The translations under genes were made by a program, and so were the position numbers. Shown piece by piece: positions 38,167 to 47,963 of a stretch of 64,000 nt of DNA (the first letter of the stretch is position 1; every line of letters begins with the position of its first letter). Below the pieces are notes generated by a model. That model searched no databases, was not told the DNA's origin, and saw nothing but the letters and a program-made list of their open reading frames with translations. Source of the DNA: Streptomyces sp. NBC_00704 (GTDB lineage Bacteria > Actinomycetota > Actinomycetes > Streptomycetales > Streptomycetaceae); assembly GCF_036226605.1 (NCBI RefSeq), contig NZ_CP109000.1, positions 5,948,501-6,012,500 on the forward strand, in the 5' to 3' direction.

Positions 38167-41100
38167 TTACTGCTGCGGAGGCTGCTGCCCGGGCTGCGGC
38201 GCGTGCGGCTGCTGGGGCTGGGGCTGCTGCGGGTAGCCGTAGCCCGGCGGGGGATACCCCGGGTGCGGCTGCTGGGGCTGCGGCTGGGACTGAGGGTGGG
38301 GCTGGGACTGGGGCTGAGCCTGCGGGGGCTGCTGGTGCGGATAGGGGTGGCCCGGGTCCTGCGGGTAGGGCTGCCCCTGCTGGGGGTAGGGCTGGCCGGG
38401 GCCGGGCTGCGGAACGTGCGGGTACGGCTGGCCCGCCTGCGCCGGGTACGGCTGCCCGGGCGCCGGCTGACCCGGCGTCTGCTGACCCGGCATCGGCGGG
38501 GCGGCCACCGGGGGCGGGTTGCCGTCGCTGGTCCACAGCCCCTGGCGCTGCTGGTGACGGATGAAGTCCTCCGCGACCAACGCCGTCAGGTTGAAGTACG
38601 CCTCGCGCACCTTGGGCCGCATCATGTCGAGGTCGACCTCGGCGCCGGCGGCCAGGTGCTCGTCGAAGGGCACGACGACGACACCGCGGCAACGGGTCTC
38701 GAAGTGCGCCACGATGTCGTCCACCTTGATCATCTTGCCGGTCTCGCGCACCCCGGAGATGACGGTGAGGGACCGCGAGACCAACTCGGCGTACCCGTGC
38801 GCCGACAGCCAGTCCAGCGTGGTGCTGGCGCTGCTCGCGCCGTCCACGGACGGGGTGGAGATGATGATGAGCTGGTCGGCGAGGTCGAGCACCCCGCGCA
38901 TGGCGCTGTAGAGCAGACCGGTGCCCGAGTCGGTGAGGATGATCGGGTACTGGTTGCCGAGCACGTCGATCGCGCGCCGGTAGTCCTCGTCGTTGAACGT
39001 CGTCGAGACGGCCGGGTCGACGTCGTTGGCGATGATCTCCAGGCCGGACGGCGCCTGGGAGGTGAACCGCCGGATGTCCATGTACGAGTTGAGGTACGGG
39101 ATCGCCTGGACGAGGTCCCGGATCGTCGCCCCGGTCTCGCGGCGCACCCGCCGGCCGAGCGTGCCGGCGTCCGGGTTGGCGTCGATGGCGAGGATCTTGT
39201 CCTGGCGCTCGGTGGCCAGCGTCGCCCCGAGCGCGGTGGTGGTCGTCGTCTTGCCCACGCCGCCCTTGAGGCTGATCACCGCGATCCGGTAGCACGACAG
39301 CACCGGCGTGCGGATCAGCTCCAGCTTCCGCTGCCGCTCGGCCTCCTCCTTCTTCCCGCCGAGCTTGAACCGGGACGACGAGGCGGCGGGACGCCCGCTC
39401 TTCGCCTTCTGCCTCTTGTTGTTGAGCAGCCGGTCGGACGACAGCTCGACGGCGGCCGTGTAACCCAGGGGCGCGGCACCGGGATTGACCGGCTGCCGCT
39501 GGTCGTGCTGGATCGGCTGCGGCCACGCGGCCCCGGTCCGGGGGTCGACGGGCTGCTGCGGCATCTGCGGTGCGCCCGCCGGGTGACTCTGCGACGGCAC
39601 GTCAGCACCGGGCGCGGTCACCGGCGTCTGCGCCTGCGCCTGCGCCTGCGTCTGCGCCTGCGTCTGTGCAGGAATCGGCGCCTGTCCGGGCGCGGGGGCG
39701 GGCGCGGGGGCCTGAGGCGCGTACGGGGCCTGCTGCTGAGCGCCTCCCGGGAAACCCTGCGGATGGCCCTGCGGATGGCCCTGCGGGGCCGCGCTGTGCG
39801 GAGTGCCCGGGGGGAACCCCTGAGGAGCGGCCATCGGGAAGGACCCGTCCGGCTGCTGCGGAACCCCCGGCTGGACACCGGGCTGCGGCTGGGCGGCTTG
39901 CGGGGCCTGCGACTGGGCCTGGGGCTGCGGCTGCGGCGCGGACGGCTGGGGGAAGCCGTAGCCGGGCTGCGCCTGGGGCGCGACGGGGCCGCTGTTCTGC
40001 TGCGGGAAGCCGTAGCCGCCGGGCGGGGCCGCGGGGCTGGGCGCCGGAGCGCCGGGCTGGGGGAAACCGTAGCCCGGCTGCGGGGCCGGGGGCGCCTGCT
40101 GGGCCGTCGGCGCGGGCGCCGGAGGCTGCGGGAAGCCGTAGCCTCCGGGCGCGGGCGCCGGAGTCTCGCCGGGCTGCGGGAAGCCGTAACCGGGCTGCGG
40201 TGCGGCCGGAACGGGCTGCGGGCCCGGCGGATTCCACCCGGCCGGCGCGGGGGGAGCCGTCTGCGGCTGGACCGGGGGCTGCTGCGCGGGCGCGGGAGCC
40301 GGGACGGGCGCCGGGGCATCGGCCGGCTGCGGCTGGGCCGGCCACTGGGCCGCCGGAGCGGGGGCGGCCGGCTCGTACGACGGCGGCAGCGGAGGCAGAT
40401 CCCCCTGAGGGACGGGCGGGGGAGTCCAGACGGGCGGGCCGGTGGGCGGAGCGTCCTGAGGCACGCTGTCCCGGGGCGCACCGTCCGAGGGCACGCTGTC
40501 CTGCGGCAAGCTGTCCTGCGGCTCCTGGTGGTGCGGGGGTTCCGGGGCCTGCGGGGCAGCGGTGTCCGACGCAGCTTCGGCGGCGGAGTGTCCGGGCGCC
40601 GCGTCCCCGACCACGGGAGATTCCTCGGGCACGGCGACAGCCGCACCCTCGCCCTCCCGAGCCACCGGTTCCTCGGAAGACCGGGCTCCGGCCGCGCCGG
40701 CGTCCCTCCCGCCTTCGTCGTCGGCAGCGTCGGCGGTGGCGTGGGGCTCGTGGGCCCCGGTCGGCTCCGTCTGCGCCACGGGCGGCTCGGTCACGTCCGG
40801 GGCAGGGAGCTGGGCGGGCCGGGAACCGTCCACCGGACCCTGCGCCCCGTCCGTGCCTCGGTCGCGCTCGGGCGCGACAGGCGAGTCCTCGTCACCCTCG
40901 CGCACCCCGGCGGCGGCTTCCTGCGCGGAACCCACGGGCTCGGCCGCGGCGGCGGCGTGTTCGGCGATCTCCCGCTTGAGGGCGACCGCGGAGAAGCGCA
41001 TGGTGGCGCCGCTCTCGATATCGCCGTTCCCGGAGTCCCCCTCCTCTCCCGACGCTTGCGCGGCCGGAGGCGTCACAGGGTCGGGCACCGGAGCGGTGAC

Positions 41101-41697
41101 GGGCTGGGGGACCGGGGCCGGGGCCGGAGCCGGAGCCGGAGCCGGAGCCGAGGGACGCTGGAGCTCGAACCCGCTGTCCGCCGGAACGCCGGGCACGGCT
41201 TCCGACTGCGGGGCGGACGACACGGGCTGCACCGGTGGCGCGGGCGGTGCGGGCGATGCGAACGGAGCCTGCGGCGCCTGCTCAGGAGCGGGCGCCGGAG
41301 GGACGGGCGCGGCGGGCGCGGGGGGTGTGACGGCCGCGGGAGGCGTCCCCGGCGGCACGGGCATCTCCGGCGCGAAGGACGCCGGAGGAGCGGCTGGAGC
41401 GGCCGGAGCGAACGGCGCGCCGGGCTCCGCGGATCCGGCGGGCGCGGCGGGATGCACGGCCGTGGGCGCTGCGGGCGCTGCGGGCGCTGTGGGCGTTGGG
41501 GGACCTGTGGGCGTCATCGGCGCCGCCGGCCCGGTCGCGCCGCTCGGCGCGCCACCGCCCGCGTTCTGCGTGTACCAGGCCGGCGGCGCGTAGTCGATGG
41601 TGAACTCGCCCGTCGCCTCGACGGAGGACTCCGCGTCGGGCTGGTCATCGCCGGGTGTGGCCCAGCCCCCGCGGATCCCGTCCCGATCGCTGCTCAC
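38167..41697 (-). CDS. SCO5717/EspI-like proline-rich MinD-type ATPase
   Basis: 1176 aa. Residues 1 to about 770 are disordered, rich in Pro, Ala and Gln, with repeats such as GYGFPQPG (five GYGFPQ units near residues 500-580). A MinD/ParA-like ATPase follows, with the deviant Walker A SLKGGVGKTTTTTA at about 810-822 and IDANPDAGTLG. Another Pro/Gln-rich tail (QPYPQQGQPYPQ repeats) closes it. This layout matches the ESX-associated SCO5717 family and mycobacterial EspI, a regulator of ESX-1. GTG 41697 has a perfect AGGAGG four bases upstream. It is transcribed away from the rest of the ESX core. Confidence 0.88.
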   Translation of the reverse strand: MSSDRDGIRGGWATPGDDQPDAESSVEATGEFTIDYAPPAWYTQNAGGGAPSGATGPAAPMTPTGPPTPTAPAAPAAPTAVHPAAPAGSAEPGAPFAPAAPAAPPASFAPEMPVPPGTPPAAVTPPAPAAPVPPAPAPEQAPQAPFASPAPPAPPVQPVSSAPQSEAVPGVPADSGFELQRPSAPAPAPAPAPAPVPQPVTAPVPDPVTPPAAQASGEEGDSGNGDIESGATMRFSAVALKREIAEHAAAAAEPVGSAQEAAAGVREGDEDSPVAPERDRGTDGAQGPVDGSRPAQLPAPDVTEPPVAQTEPTGAHEPHATADAADDEGGRDAGAAGARSSEEPVAREGEGAAVAVPEESPVVGDAAPGHSAAEAASDTAAPQAPEPPHHQEPQDSLPQDSVPSDGAPRDSVPQDAPPTGPPVWTPPPVPQGDLPPLPPSYEPAAPAPAAQWPAQPQPADAPAPVPAPAPAQQPPVQPQTAPPAPAGWNPPGPQPVPAAPQPGYGFPQPGETPAPAPGGYGFPQPPAPAPTAQQAPPAPQPGYGFPQPGAPAPSPAAPPGGYGFPQQNSGPVAPQAQPGYGFPQPSAPQPQPQAQSQAPQAAQPQPGVQPGVPQQPDGSFPMAAPQGFPPGTPHSAAPQGHPQGHPQGFPGGAQQQAPYAPQAPAPAPAPGQAPIPAQTQAQTQAQAQAQTPVTAPGADVPSQSHPAGAPQMPQQPVDPRTGAAWPQPIQHDQRQPVNPGAAPLGYTAAVELSSDRLLNNKRQKAKSGRPAASSSRFKLGGKKEEAERQRKLELIRTPVLSCYRIAVISLKGGVGKTTTTTALGATLATERQDKILAIDANPDAGTLGRRVRRETGATIRDLVQAIPYLNSYMDIRRFTSQAPSGLEIIANDVDPAVSTTFNDEDYRRAIDVLGNQYPIILTDSGTGLLYSAMRGVLDLADQLIIISTPSVDGASSASTTLDWLSAHGYAELVSRSLTVISGVRETGKMIKVDDIVAHFETRCRGVVVVPFDEHLAAGAEVDLDMMRPKVREAYFNLTALVAEDFIRHQQRQGLWTSDGNPPPVAAPPMPGQQTPGQPAPGQPYPAQAGQPYPHVPQPGPGQPYPQQGQPYPQDPGHPYPHQQPPQAQPQSQPHPQSQPQPQQPHPGYPPPGYGYPQQPQPQQPHAPQPGQQPPQQ

Positions 41698-42062
41698 AAT
41701 TCCTCCTGAAGTGGTCGAGCACCCTGACGCCGTGGCGGGGCGACCGTTTTTCTCGTCGTCCGAAGTGATGCGAGGCGGTCTGAGGTCGTCCGATGCACCG
41801 GCCCTCCCCCAGAGGCGTGGACACCCGTCCCACGGTTTCCGGTACCGCGCCCCCGCACCAGCCTAATCACCGGACGCCCGGCACAGGCAGGCCCGCCCGC
41901 CCCTCGGCACCAGTCCATCACGTCGGTGACGCCGCGACCACGCCGGTGACTCCACGACGAAGCGGTCGCAGTTCGCCGCGTCACACGGAAAACCGGGCAA
42001 AAGACCGGAAGTGCCGCGCGCGGGGCGGGAGTAGCGGCCCGAGGTCTCGTTGACGTCTCGGT
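41698..42062. other. Gene-free stretch inside the ESX - strand operon
   Basis: 365 bp upstream of the SCO5717-like gene. It probably holds its promoter; a TAGGCT -10-like hexamer on the - strand near 41860 lacks a recognisable -35. AT content is slightly higher near 41960-42010. No gene or repeat is evident. Confidence 0.35.
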
Positions 42063-42839
42063 TCAGTCCATGCGGCGCGGTGTGCCCAGCAACCCCGTCT
42101 CCGCGTCCGTGGGCTGCGTCATCACGTACTGCCGGTCACGTTCGGCGCACCACAGGGTCAAGCCGTCGGCGAGCGTGGGAAGCGCCTCCACGTCCGCACG
42201 GGGCAGCGCCAACGCGCGCCCCAGCTCAGCGGCTTCGTCCGGTGAGATCCGCTGGACGCCGACCAGCCGGGCCTGCCGGATGAGACGCGGGGCGACCGGG
42301 CTGAGATACGGCAGCAACGTCAGCACGGCCTGCCAGGGCCCGGAGGCGACCCGCCCCCGCGGCGGCCGCATCCCGCAGTCCCGCACCACCAGCACCGGCG
42401 TGCCCGCCGAAGCGCCCTGCGGAGGCACCCGGCCCACCTCGTGCACGGCCAGCCCGTTCTGCCCGCCGCCCATCGCGTGCAGCATCTGCACCCAGGCCTG
42501 CGGCCGCCCCGTCTCCACGGCGACCCGCGCGCCGGTCGCCGCCGCCCTCAGCGCCAGCACCTGCGCCGTCCACAACCCCCCGATCAGGACGACGTCGTAC
42601 GCCGTGGGCCGGTTCAGCCCCAGCACGGCAGGCCGCCCCTCGGCATCCACCCCCGCGACGACACCGTCGTCCCCGATGGGCAGCGTGAGGGCGGCCAACT
42701 GGTCGACGGACACGGAGTGACGTCCGTGCCGTGGCCCGATCAGGCCGAAACCGCTGCGCGACGAGAGGCGCCGGAACCGTCCGGGGGAGGGCTCGGGTTC
42801 GCCGGCGGCAGTGGCGCCGGATGTCGGGACCGACGTCAT
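42063..42839 (-). CDS. ESX-associated protein of unknown function
   Basis: 258 aa. I do not recognise a domain. It has an N-terminal Pro/Ser tail, GDDGVVAGVDAEGRPAVLGLNRP, then an alpha/beta region with a nucleotide-binding-like hydrophobic pattern (YDVVLIGGLWTAQVLALRAAATGARVAVETGR). No membrane segment or signal peptide. The ATG overlaps the stop of eccE by four bases, so it is coupled to the secretion gene and probably acts with the membrane complex. Confidence 0.75.
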   Translation of the reverse strand: MTSVPTSGATAAGEPEPSPGRFRRLSSRSGFGLIGPRHGRHSVSVDQLAALTLPIGDDGVVAGVDAEGRPAVLGLNRPTAYDVVLIGGLWTAQVLALRAAATGARVAVETGRPQAWVQMLHAMGGGQNGLAVHEVGRVPPQGASAGTPVLVVRDCGMRPPRGRVASGPWQAVLTLLPYLSPVAPRLIRQARLVGVQRISPDEAAELGRALALPRADVEALPTLADGLTLWCAERDRQYVMTQPTDAETGLLGTPRRMD

Positions 42840-44149
42840 CGGGCACCTCCGAGGGGCAGCGTGGCGAGCATGCCCGGCACCTGCTCGCGGTCCAGACGGG
42901 CCAGTCCGGCGCCGGCGTGCCGGGCCGCACCCTGCACCGCGCGCCGGGCCGCCACGAGTTCGTCGTCGCTGCGGCCCGTCACCCGCACGTGCCCGGCCAG
43001 GGACACCTCCTGGCGGTCACCGCGCGCGAGGGTGACGCTGAACGTGGTGGCGAGCGCGGGCACCGCCGTGATCAGGGCCACGAACTGCGGAAGGGACGGG
43101 CCGTCGGCGCCCGACGCGGGCCACCGGTGCAACCAGTACGTGGTGTGACGCCGGTTGTCGCACCGCCAGCTCCGGCTGCTCTCCTCGGTGCGCCGATCCA
43201 GCTGCCCGGTCCGTCCCGCCTCCGCGGTCACCAGCGGATTGGCGCAGGCGGACGTGGCGATGGCGGCCGTCAGCTCCTCCTCGTTCAGCACCGTCGCCCG
43301 GAATCCGGCGCCGGTGAGCCGGCTCGCGAGGTGATCCGCCGCGCGGACGGCGCACTTCTGAGCCCCGATCAGACCGCCTCCGCGTACGGCCACGGCCTGC
43401 GGACACTGCTCCGGATCGAGTTTCAGCGCGATCCAGGTGATGCGCACCGCAGGCGCTCCGGTCTGCTCCTGCAAGGGGAGGTAGTTGGCCACGGCCACGG
43501 ACTGCGGAGGCAGATGCAGCGCGGGCGCCGGCTGGGTGTGCAGCACGATCTGCGCGGACTCCAGCCGGATGCCGTCCACGTCGAGGGCGTCCCGCACCAG
43601 GGCGAGCGGCAGCGGCTGCCGGTCGCGCGGTGCCCGCATCGCCGTCGCGTCGGCCTCCACCTGGAGCACGACGGTGACGAAGGTCCCGTCCCCGACGAGC
43701 CCGACGGGCCGGCGGTCACGGCCGCCGTACACGTAGGTCCGCAGCCCGGGATCGCACTCCACGGCCGGCCCGAAACCGGGCTCGGTGCCGGGCGGTATCC
43801 CCAGCCTGCCCGCACGCCGCCGACGGGCCTTCAGCTCCCGTGCGGTGGCGAGCCACTCCGGCAGCGAGCGGCCCCGGCGACGGACGAAGGCGAGGACCAC
43901 CAGCACCACGGCGAGGATCCCCGCAGCGGGCAGCGCCATGGGGCCGCTCGCCCAGCCGACGAGCAGGAGCGCGGCCGCGATCTCCACCAGCACGAGCCGT
44001 TGCAGGCGGAACGACCGGCGTCGGCCGCTACCGGACCGGACCCGGAGCGTGCCGTGAGCCGACGGCCGCCCGGGCGGCGGCGATCCGGCAGCCGCGGAGC
44101 CCCCGGGCCGTGACCGGCCGGCGGAGCGCACGCCTGTTCGCGAAGCCAT
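42836..44149 (-). CDS. eccE: Type VII secretion protein EccE
   Basis: 437 aa from ATG 44149 (GTG 44152 is an alternative). After a basic, Pro/Gly-rich cytoplasmic tail, two close membrane segments span about residues 50-95 (LVLVEIAAALLLVGWASG, LPAAGILAVVLVVLAFV). A large soluble domain follows, matching the EccE topology of ESX membrane complexes. Sequence conservation in this family is low, so the call leans on topology and location. It is divergent from eccB across a 203-bp gap. Confidence 0.82.
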   Translation of the reverse strand: MASRTGVRSAGRSRPGGSAAAGSPPPGRPSAHGTLRVRSGSGRRRSFRLQRLVLVEIAAALLLVGWASGPMALPAAGILAVVLVVLAFVRRRGRSLPEWLATARELKARRRRAGRLGIPPGTEPGFGPAVECDPGLRTYVYGGRDRRPVGLVGDGTFVTVVLQVEADATAMRAPRDRQPLPLALVRDALDVDGIRLESAQIVLHTQPAPALHLPPQSVAVANYLPLQEQTGAPAVRITWIALKLDPEQCPQAVAVRGGGLIGAQKCAVRAADHLASRLTGAGFRATVLNEEELTAAIATSACANPLVTAEAGRTGQLDRRTEESSRSWRCDNRRHTTYWLHRWPASGADGPSLPQFVALITAVPALATTFSVTLARGDRQEVSLAGHVRVTGRSDDELVAARRAVQGAARHAGAGLARLDREQVPGMLATLPLGGAR

Positions 44150-44352
44150 CACTCGATCCCCGTTCCGTTCACGCTTCCCCCGTGGTGCGGCACCGCACCG
44201 GGCACTCGACGGCCGGGGAACCCTACCCGCTCCTCAAGTCCCCACGGTCACCAGGCATAGTAGGTGGCCGCTCTGACATCGAGGATGCGGTACCGGGGCA
44301 CCGTGCCGAGGCTCACGAGGATCGGCCGGAAAACGGGGAGAGACGGGCACAG

Positions 44353-45876
44353 ATGGCATCTCGGCGGGATCAGCTCAACGCCTACACCTTCGCGAAGCGC
44401 CGCATGCTGGCGGCCTTCCTGCAGTCCTCGCCCGACGGTTCGGAAGAGGGGGCGCCACGCCCGCTGCGCGCGATCCTGCCGGGCGTCGTCGTGGGGGTCG
44501 TCGTCATGGCCGTCTTCGGGGCGTGGGGCATGTTCAAGCCGACCGCGCCCAAGGGCTGGGACGCGCCCAACGCCAAGGTGATCGTCGCGAGCAAGTCGAC
44601 CACCCGCTACGTCGTCCTGAAGACCGGGAAGCAGGTCCAGCTGCACCCGGTCCTGAACATGGCATCCGCCAGGCTCCTCCTCGACGAGGGGCAGGGCGAG
44701 GTGGTCACCGTCTCGGAGTCCGTCCTGGACAGCGGCAAGATCCCGCACGGTGTCACCGTCGGCATCCCGTACGCCCCCGACCGGCTGCCGCCCGCCTCGG
44801 AGGCGGGCACCGCCAAGCGCTGGGCGGTCTGCGAGCGGCCCGGCGCGGGCGGCGCGTCCGTGCAGCGGGCGGCGCTGGTCCTGGCGTCCCGTGAGAAGGA
44901 CGCGACCGAGGGCGCGAACCGCCTGCACGGCGGGCAGTTGCTCTACGTGAGCGACCCGGCCGGCACCCGCTACGTCGTGGACGCAGCCGGCACGGCCTAC
45001 CAGGTCGACAAGGGCGACGAGTTGCTGCTGCGCGCCGTGGTCGGCTCCGGCCGGGAACCCCAGCGGGTGTCCACGCAATGGCTGGCGACCCTGCACCGGG
45101 GCGACCCGATCGCCTTCCCGGACGTCCCCGGCCGGCCGGGCGCCGCGACCACGGCGCCGGGCCGGCTGGAGGGAGACGCCGGCAAGATCGGCACGGTCCT
45201 CAAGGCCTTCGACAACAACACCCAGCAGTACTACGTCGTGCTGAGCGACCGCGTGGCTCCGGTGTCCGCCTTCGTCGCGCAGCTCCTGCTCTTCAGCAAG
45301 GAGCTGGCGCCCCTCGGCCAGGCCGGCCACGCGCGCGAGATCAGCCCCGGCGCCATCGTGCCGGGGCAGGCGTTCGGCACCGAGCACCACTGGCCCACCG
45401 GGGACCCCGCGCCGGTCAACGAGGCCTCGCGGGACACGGGCGGCCGCAGCACGGTCTGCAACGTCCTGCGCGGCGTGAACGCCCGAACGGGCGCGACGAC
45501 CCTGAGCACCTGGGCGGGCACCGACTTCCCGGCCGAACTTCCCACCGGTTCCTCCAGCGCGTACGTCACGCCCGGCTCCGGCCAGCTCTACCGCCAGTTC
45601 CAGGGCCAGGAGACCGGGGTCGGCCCGGTCTTCCTCGTCACGGACACGGGCCTGCGGTACGTCCTGCAGTCCAACGGCGACAGCGCGACGGACGACGCCG
45701 GCATCGGCACGAACGCGAAGAAGCGTGAACAGCTCCAGCAGGAGGCCCGGCAGGCCCAGACCCTGCTGGGCTACAAGGACGTCGACGCGGCGCCGATCCC
45801 CGTCGCGTGGTCGGAGTTCCTGCCCACCGGACCGCGCCTGTCCACAGCGGCGGCCCGCCAGCCCCAGGGCTCCTGA
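44353..45876 (+). CDS. eccB: Type VII secretion protein EccB
   Basis: 507 aa. The N-terminus MASRRDQLNAYTFAKRRMLAAFL is the EccB signature; one membrane helix lies at about residues 43-64 and the rest is a large extracellular domain with the repeated R1-R4-type folds and two Cys (WAVCERPG, TVCNVLRG) likely forming a disulfide. EccB is a core part of the ESX membrane channel. ATG 44353 follows GGGGAGAGACGG. The next gene, a mycosin, starts 15 bp after its stop. Confidence 0.95.
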   Translation: MASRRDQLNAYTFAKRRMLAAFLQSSPDGSEEGAPRPLRAILPGVVVGVVVMAVFGAWGMFKPTAPKGWDAPNAKVIVASKSTTRYVVLKTGKQVQLHPVLNMASARLLLDEGQGEVVTVSESVLDSGKIPHGVTVGIPYAPDRLPPASEAGTAKRWAVCERPGAGGASVQRAALVLASREKDATEGANRLHGGQLLYVSDPAGTRYVVDAAGTAYQVDKGDELLLRAVVGSGREPQRVSTQWLATLHRGDPIAFPDVPGRPGAATTAPGRLEGDAGKIGTVLKAFDNNTQQYYVVLSDRVAPVSAFVAQLLLFSKELAPLGQAGHAREISPGAIVPGQAFGTEHHWPTGDPAPVNEASRDTGGRSTVCNVLRGVNARTGATTLSTWAGTDFPAELPTGSSSAYVTPGSGQLYRQFQGQETGVGPVFLVTDTGLRYVLQSNGDSATDDAGIGTNAKKREQLQQEARQAQTLLGYKDVDAAPIPVAWSEFLPTGPRLSTAAARQPQGS

Positions 45877-45891
45877 GTGGAAGGGACGAAG

Positions 45892-47211
45892 GTGCCCCGT
45901 ACACCGATGGCGCTCCCTGCGGTCACGACGCCCGGCCGGGCCGCGCTGCTGCGCACCGCGCTCGCCGTGGCCGGCGCGCTGCTCACGACGGCCACGGCCC
46001 TCGCACCCCCGGCCGCCGCGGCCGGCAAGCTGCCCTACTCGGACCAGTGCACCTTCCCCAACGGCGAGTACCCTGGCCGCCCCTGGGCCCTGCAACGCGT
46101 CCTCCTCGACCAGCTGTGGAGCCGGTCCAAGGGCGAGGGAGTCCGGGTGGCCGTCATCGACACGGGCGTGGACGTGACCAACCCTCAGCTCACCGCGGCG
46201 GTCGACGTCAAGGCGGGCCGCAACCTCCTGCCGAAGAACCTCAAGGACGACGAGGGCGACCCCATCGAGCGGGGGAACGAGAACGGCACGACGGACACGG
46301 TCGGCCACGGCACTAAGGTCGCCGGCATCATCGCGGCCCGCCCCCTCGAAGGCACCGGCTTCGTGGGACTGGCCCCCGCGGCCACCGTCATCCCCGTCCA
46401 GCAGAACGACGCGGAGGGCCACGGCGACACCGAGTCGCTGGCCAGAGCGATCCGGTACGCCGTCCAGGCCGGGGCCGGCGTCATCAACATCTCCCAGGAC
46501 ACGTCCGACGCGGTCAAGCCCTCCGACGACCTCGAGCGGGCCGTCGACGAGGCTCTGGCCCGCAAGGTCGTTGTGGTGGCCTCGGCGGGCAACGACGGCG
46601 TCGGCGGCAACGTCAAGAAGACCTACCCGGCGTCCTACGCCGGCGTCCTGGCGGTCGCCGCCTCGGACCGCAACAACGAGCGCGCCTCCTTCTCCCAGTC
46701 CGGCGACTTCGTCGGTGTGGCCGCCCCGGGCGTCGACATCGTCTCCACCGTTCCCAAGGGCGGCCACTGCTCCGACAACGGGACGAGCTTCTCGGCGCCC
46801 TACGTGGCCGGTGTGGCGGCGCTGCTCAAGGCGAGGCACCGGGACTGGACAGCGCAAGAGATCGTCGCCCGGATCGAACAGACCGCGGAACGCACCATCG
46901 CGGGCCACGACCGGCTGGTCGGATGGGGTGTCGTCGACCCCGTCCGCGCCCTCACGGACGACGACCGGCCCGTGGAGTCGCCGACTCCCCGCGACGGCAT
47001 GGGCCAGGTCCGGGCGCCGTCCCCGGCGAAGTTCCGGATCGGTGAGACCCCCGACGAGCGCAACGCCCGTCTCGCCACGTACGTGGTCGTGGCGGCGGCG
47101 GTCCTGGTCGCGGGCCTCGGCGGCGCTGCGGTGGCCCTCAGGGACGCACGGCGGCGGACTCGGCGAGCCGCGGAACGGGCGGATGCGGGCGGCGCCGGCC
47201 GGGCACGATAG
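45892..47211 (+). CDS. mycP: Mycosin (S8 subtilisin-like protease of ESX), first copy
   Basis: 439 aa. A signal peptide (to about residue 46, APPAAAAG) precedes a subtilisin domain with catalytic Asp90 (VIDTGVD), His139 (GHGTKVAG) and Ser299 (NGTSFSAPYVAG). A C-terminal membrane helix (about 395-418) anchors it to the outer face of the membrane with a short basic tail. Mycosins stabilise ESX complexes and process substrates. GTG 45892 is preferred over GTG 45877 because GAAGGGA lies upstream. Adjacent to eccB. Confidence 0.93.
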   Translation: MPRTPMALPAVTTPGRAALLRTALAVAGALLTTATALAPPAAAAGKLPYSDQCTFPNGEYPGRPWALQRVLLDQLWSRSKGEGVRVAVIDTGVDVTNPQLTAAVDVKAGRNLLPKNLKDDEGDPIERGNENGTTDTVGHGTKVAGIIAARPLEGTGFVGLAPAATVIPVQQNDAEGHGDTESLARAIRYAVQAGAGVINISQDTSDAVKPSDDLERAVDEALARKVVVVASAGNDGVGGNVKKTYPASYAGVLAVAASDRNNERASFSQSGDFVGVAAPGVDIVSTVPKGGHCSDNGTSFSAPYVAGVAALLKARHRDWTAQEIVARIEQTAERTIAGHDRLVGWGVVDPVRALTDDDRPVESPTPRDGMGQVRAPSPAKFRIGETPDERNARLATYVVVAAAVLVAGLGGAAVALRDARRRTRRAAERADAGGAGRAR

Positions 47212-47348
47212 GCGCCCACCGGGTCATCTCGCGGTCAAGTCCTGATGTGGCCGCGGCCAAACACCCGTATGGGTTCCGCATGCTCGGGACACGTCAACCT
47301 GACATGGGGGGACTTACCGGAAACGTCCCTGGCTACGGTGGTGCCACC

Positions 47349-47380
47349 ACGCATCCGCGGATCCACGCATCCGCAGATCC
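47349..47380. repeat. Two-copy 16-bp tandem repeat upstream of the SAV_915-like gene
   Basis: Units 47349-47364 and 47365-47380 share ACGCATCCGC-GATCC with one mismatch. They lie in the 197-bp promoter region of the next operon and could bind a regulator. Confidence 0.55.
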
Positions 47381-47408
47381 GCAGGTCCACGGGGAACAGG
47401 AGACGGCG

Positions 47409-47963
47409 GTGGGCACACCCATCCGTTCACGCCTGCTCGACTACGTCGAGGCAGAGCCGCCCACCGGTGCGCCACCGGAGCCCGCGCCGACGCCCGGACC
47501 GCGCAGCGCGAGATCACGCCTCCTCGACTACGCGGGACCCGCCGACGCCGACGCCGACGCCGAAGCGGCCCGGTCCGCGCCCAAGGGCCCGCAGCCCGGA
47601 GTGCCCGCCTACCACACCCCCGTGTTCGTCCCGGCCCATCCCCGGTACGCCGACGTGACGGGCCCAGACGGCCGCCCGGCCCGGACGCCCTTCATCGCGT
47701 ACGAGCTCTTCGCGCACCCGGCGGCGGCAACGGAAACCGTGACCACAGCGGGGACGGGGGCGGTGGCGTTCGCCTTCACCACGCGCGAGCGGCTCGTCGC
47801 CGCACTGGGCGAGGCGCAGCCCTGGGTCGCCACCTCGATCGGTCCTCTGGCGGAGGCCGTCGCCGCACACGACGGCACGGTCCTCCTCGACCCGCACGTC
47901 GCCCCCGGACACCACAACTGGCGACCGGACGACCTGGCCGCCTACGCCCGGGAGGTGCGCTGA
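47409..47963 (+). CDS. SAV_915-family-like protein (SseB-like fold?)
   Basis: 184 aa. The N-terminus contains two copies of RSRLLDY (residues about 6-12 and 36-42). The C-terminal half (TPVFVPAHPRYADV, ALAFTTRERLVAALGEAQPWVATSI, LDPHVAPGHHNW) resembles the SAV_915 group of streptomycete proteins. Function unknown. GTG 47409 follows CAGGAGACGG. It heads a tightly packed operon with the helical protein, the WXG-motif protein and a membrane protein. Confidence 0.75.
   Translation: MGTPIRSRLLDYVEAEPPTGAPPEPAPTPGPRSARSRLLDYAGPADADADAEAARSAPKGPQPGVPAYHTPVFVPAHPRYADVTGPDGRPARTPFIAYELFAHPAAATETVTTAGTGAVAFAFTTRERLVAALGEAQPWVATSIGPLAEAVAAHDGTVLLDPHVAPGHHNWRPDDLAAYAREVR

Noticed and set aside
38062..41709. 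1215-codon open frame antisense to the SCO5717-like ATPase
   Set aside because: Gly/Arg/Leu mirror of proline-rich coding; the ATPase on the - strand is unambiguous.
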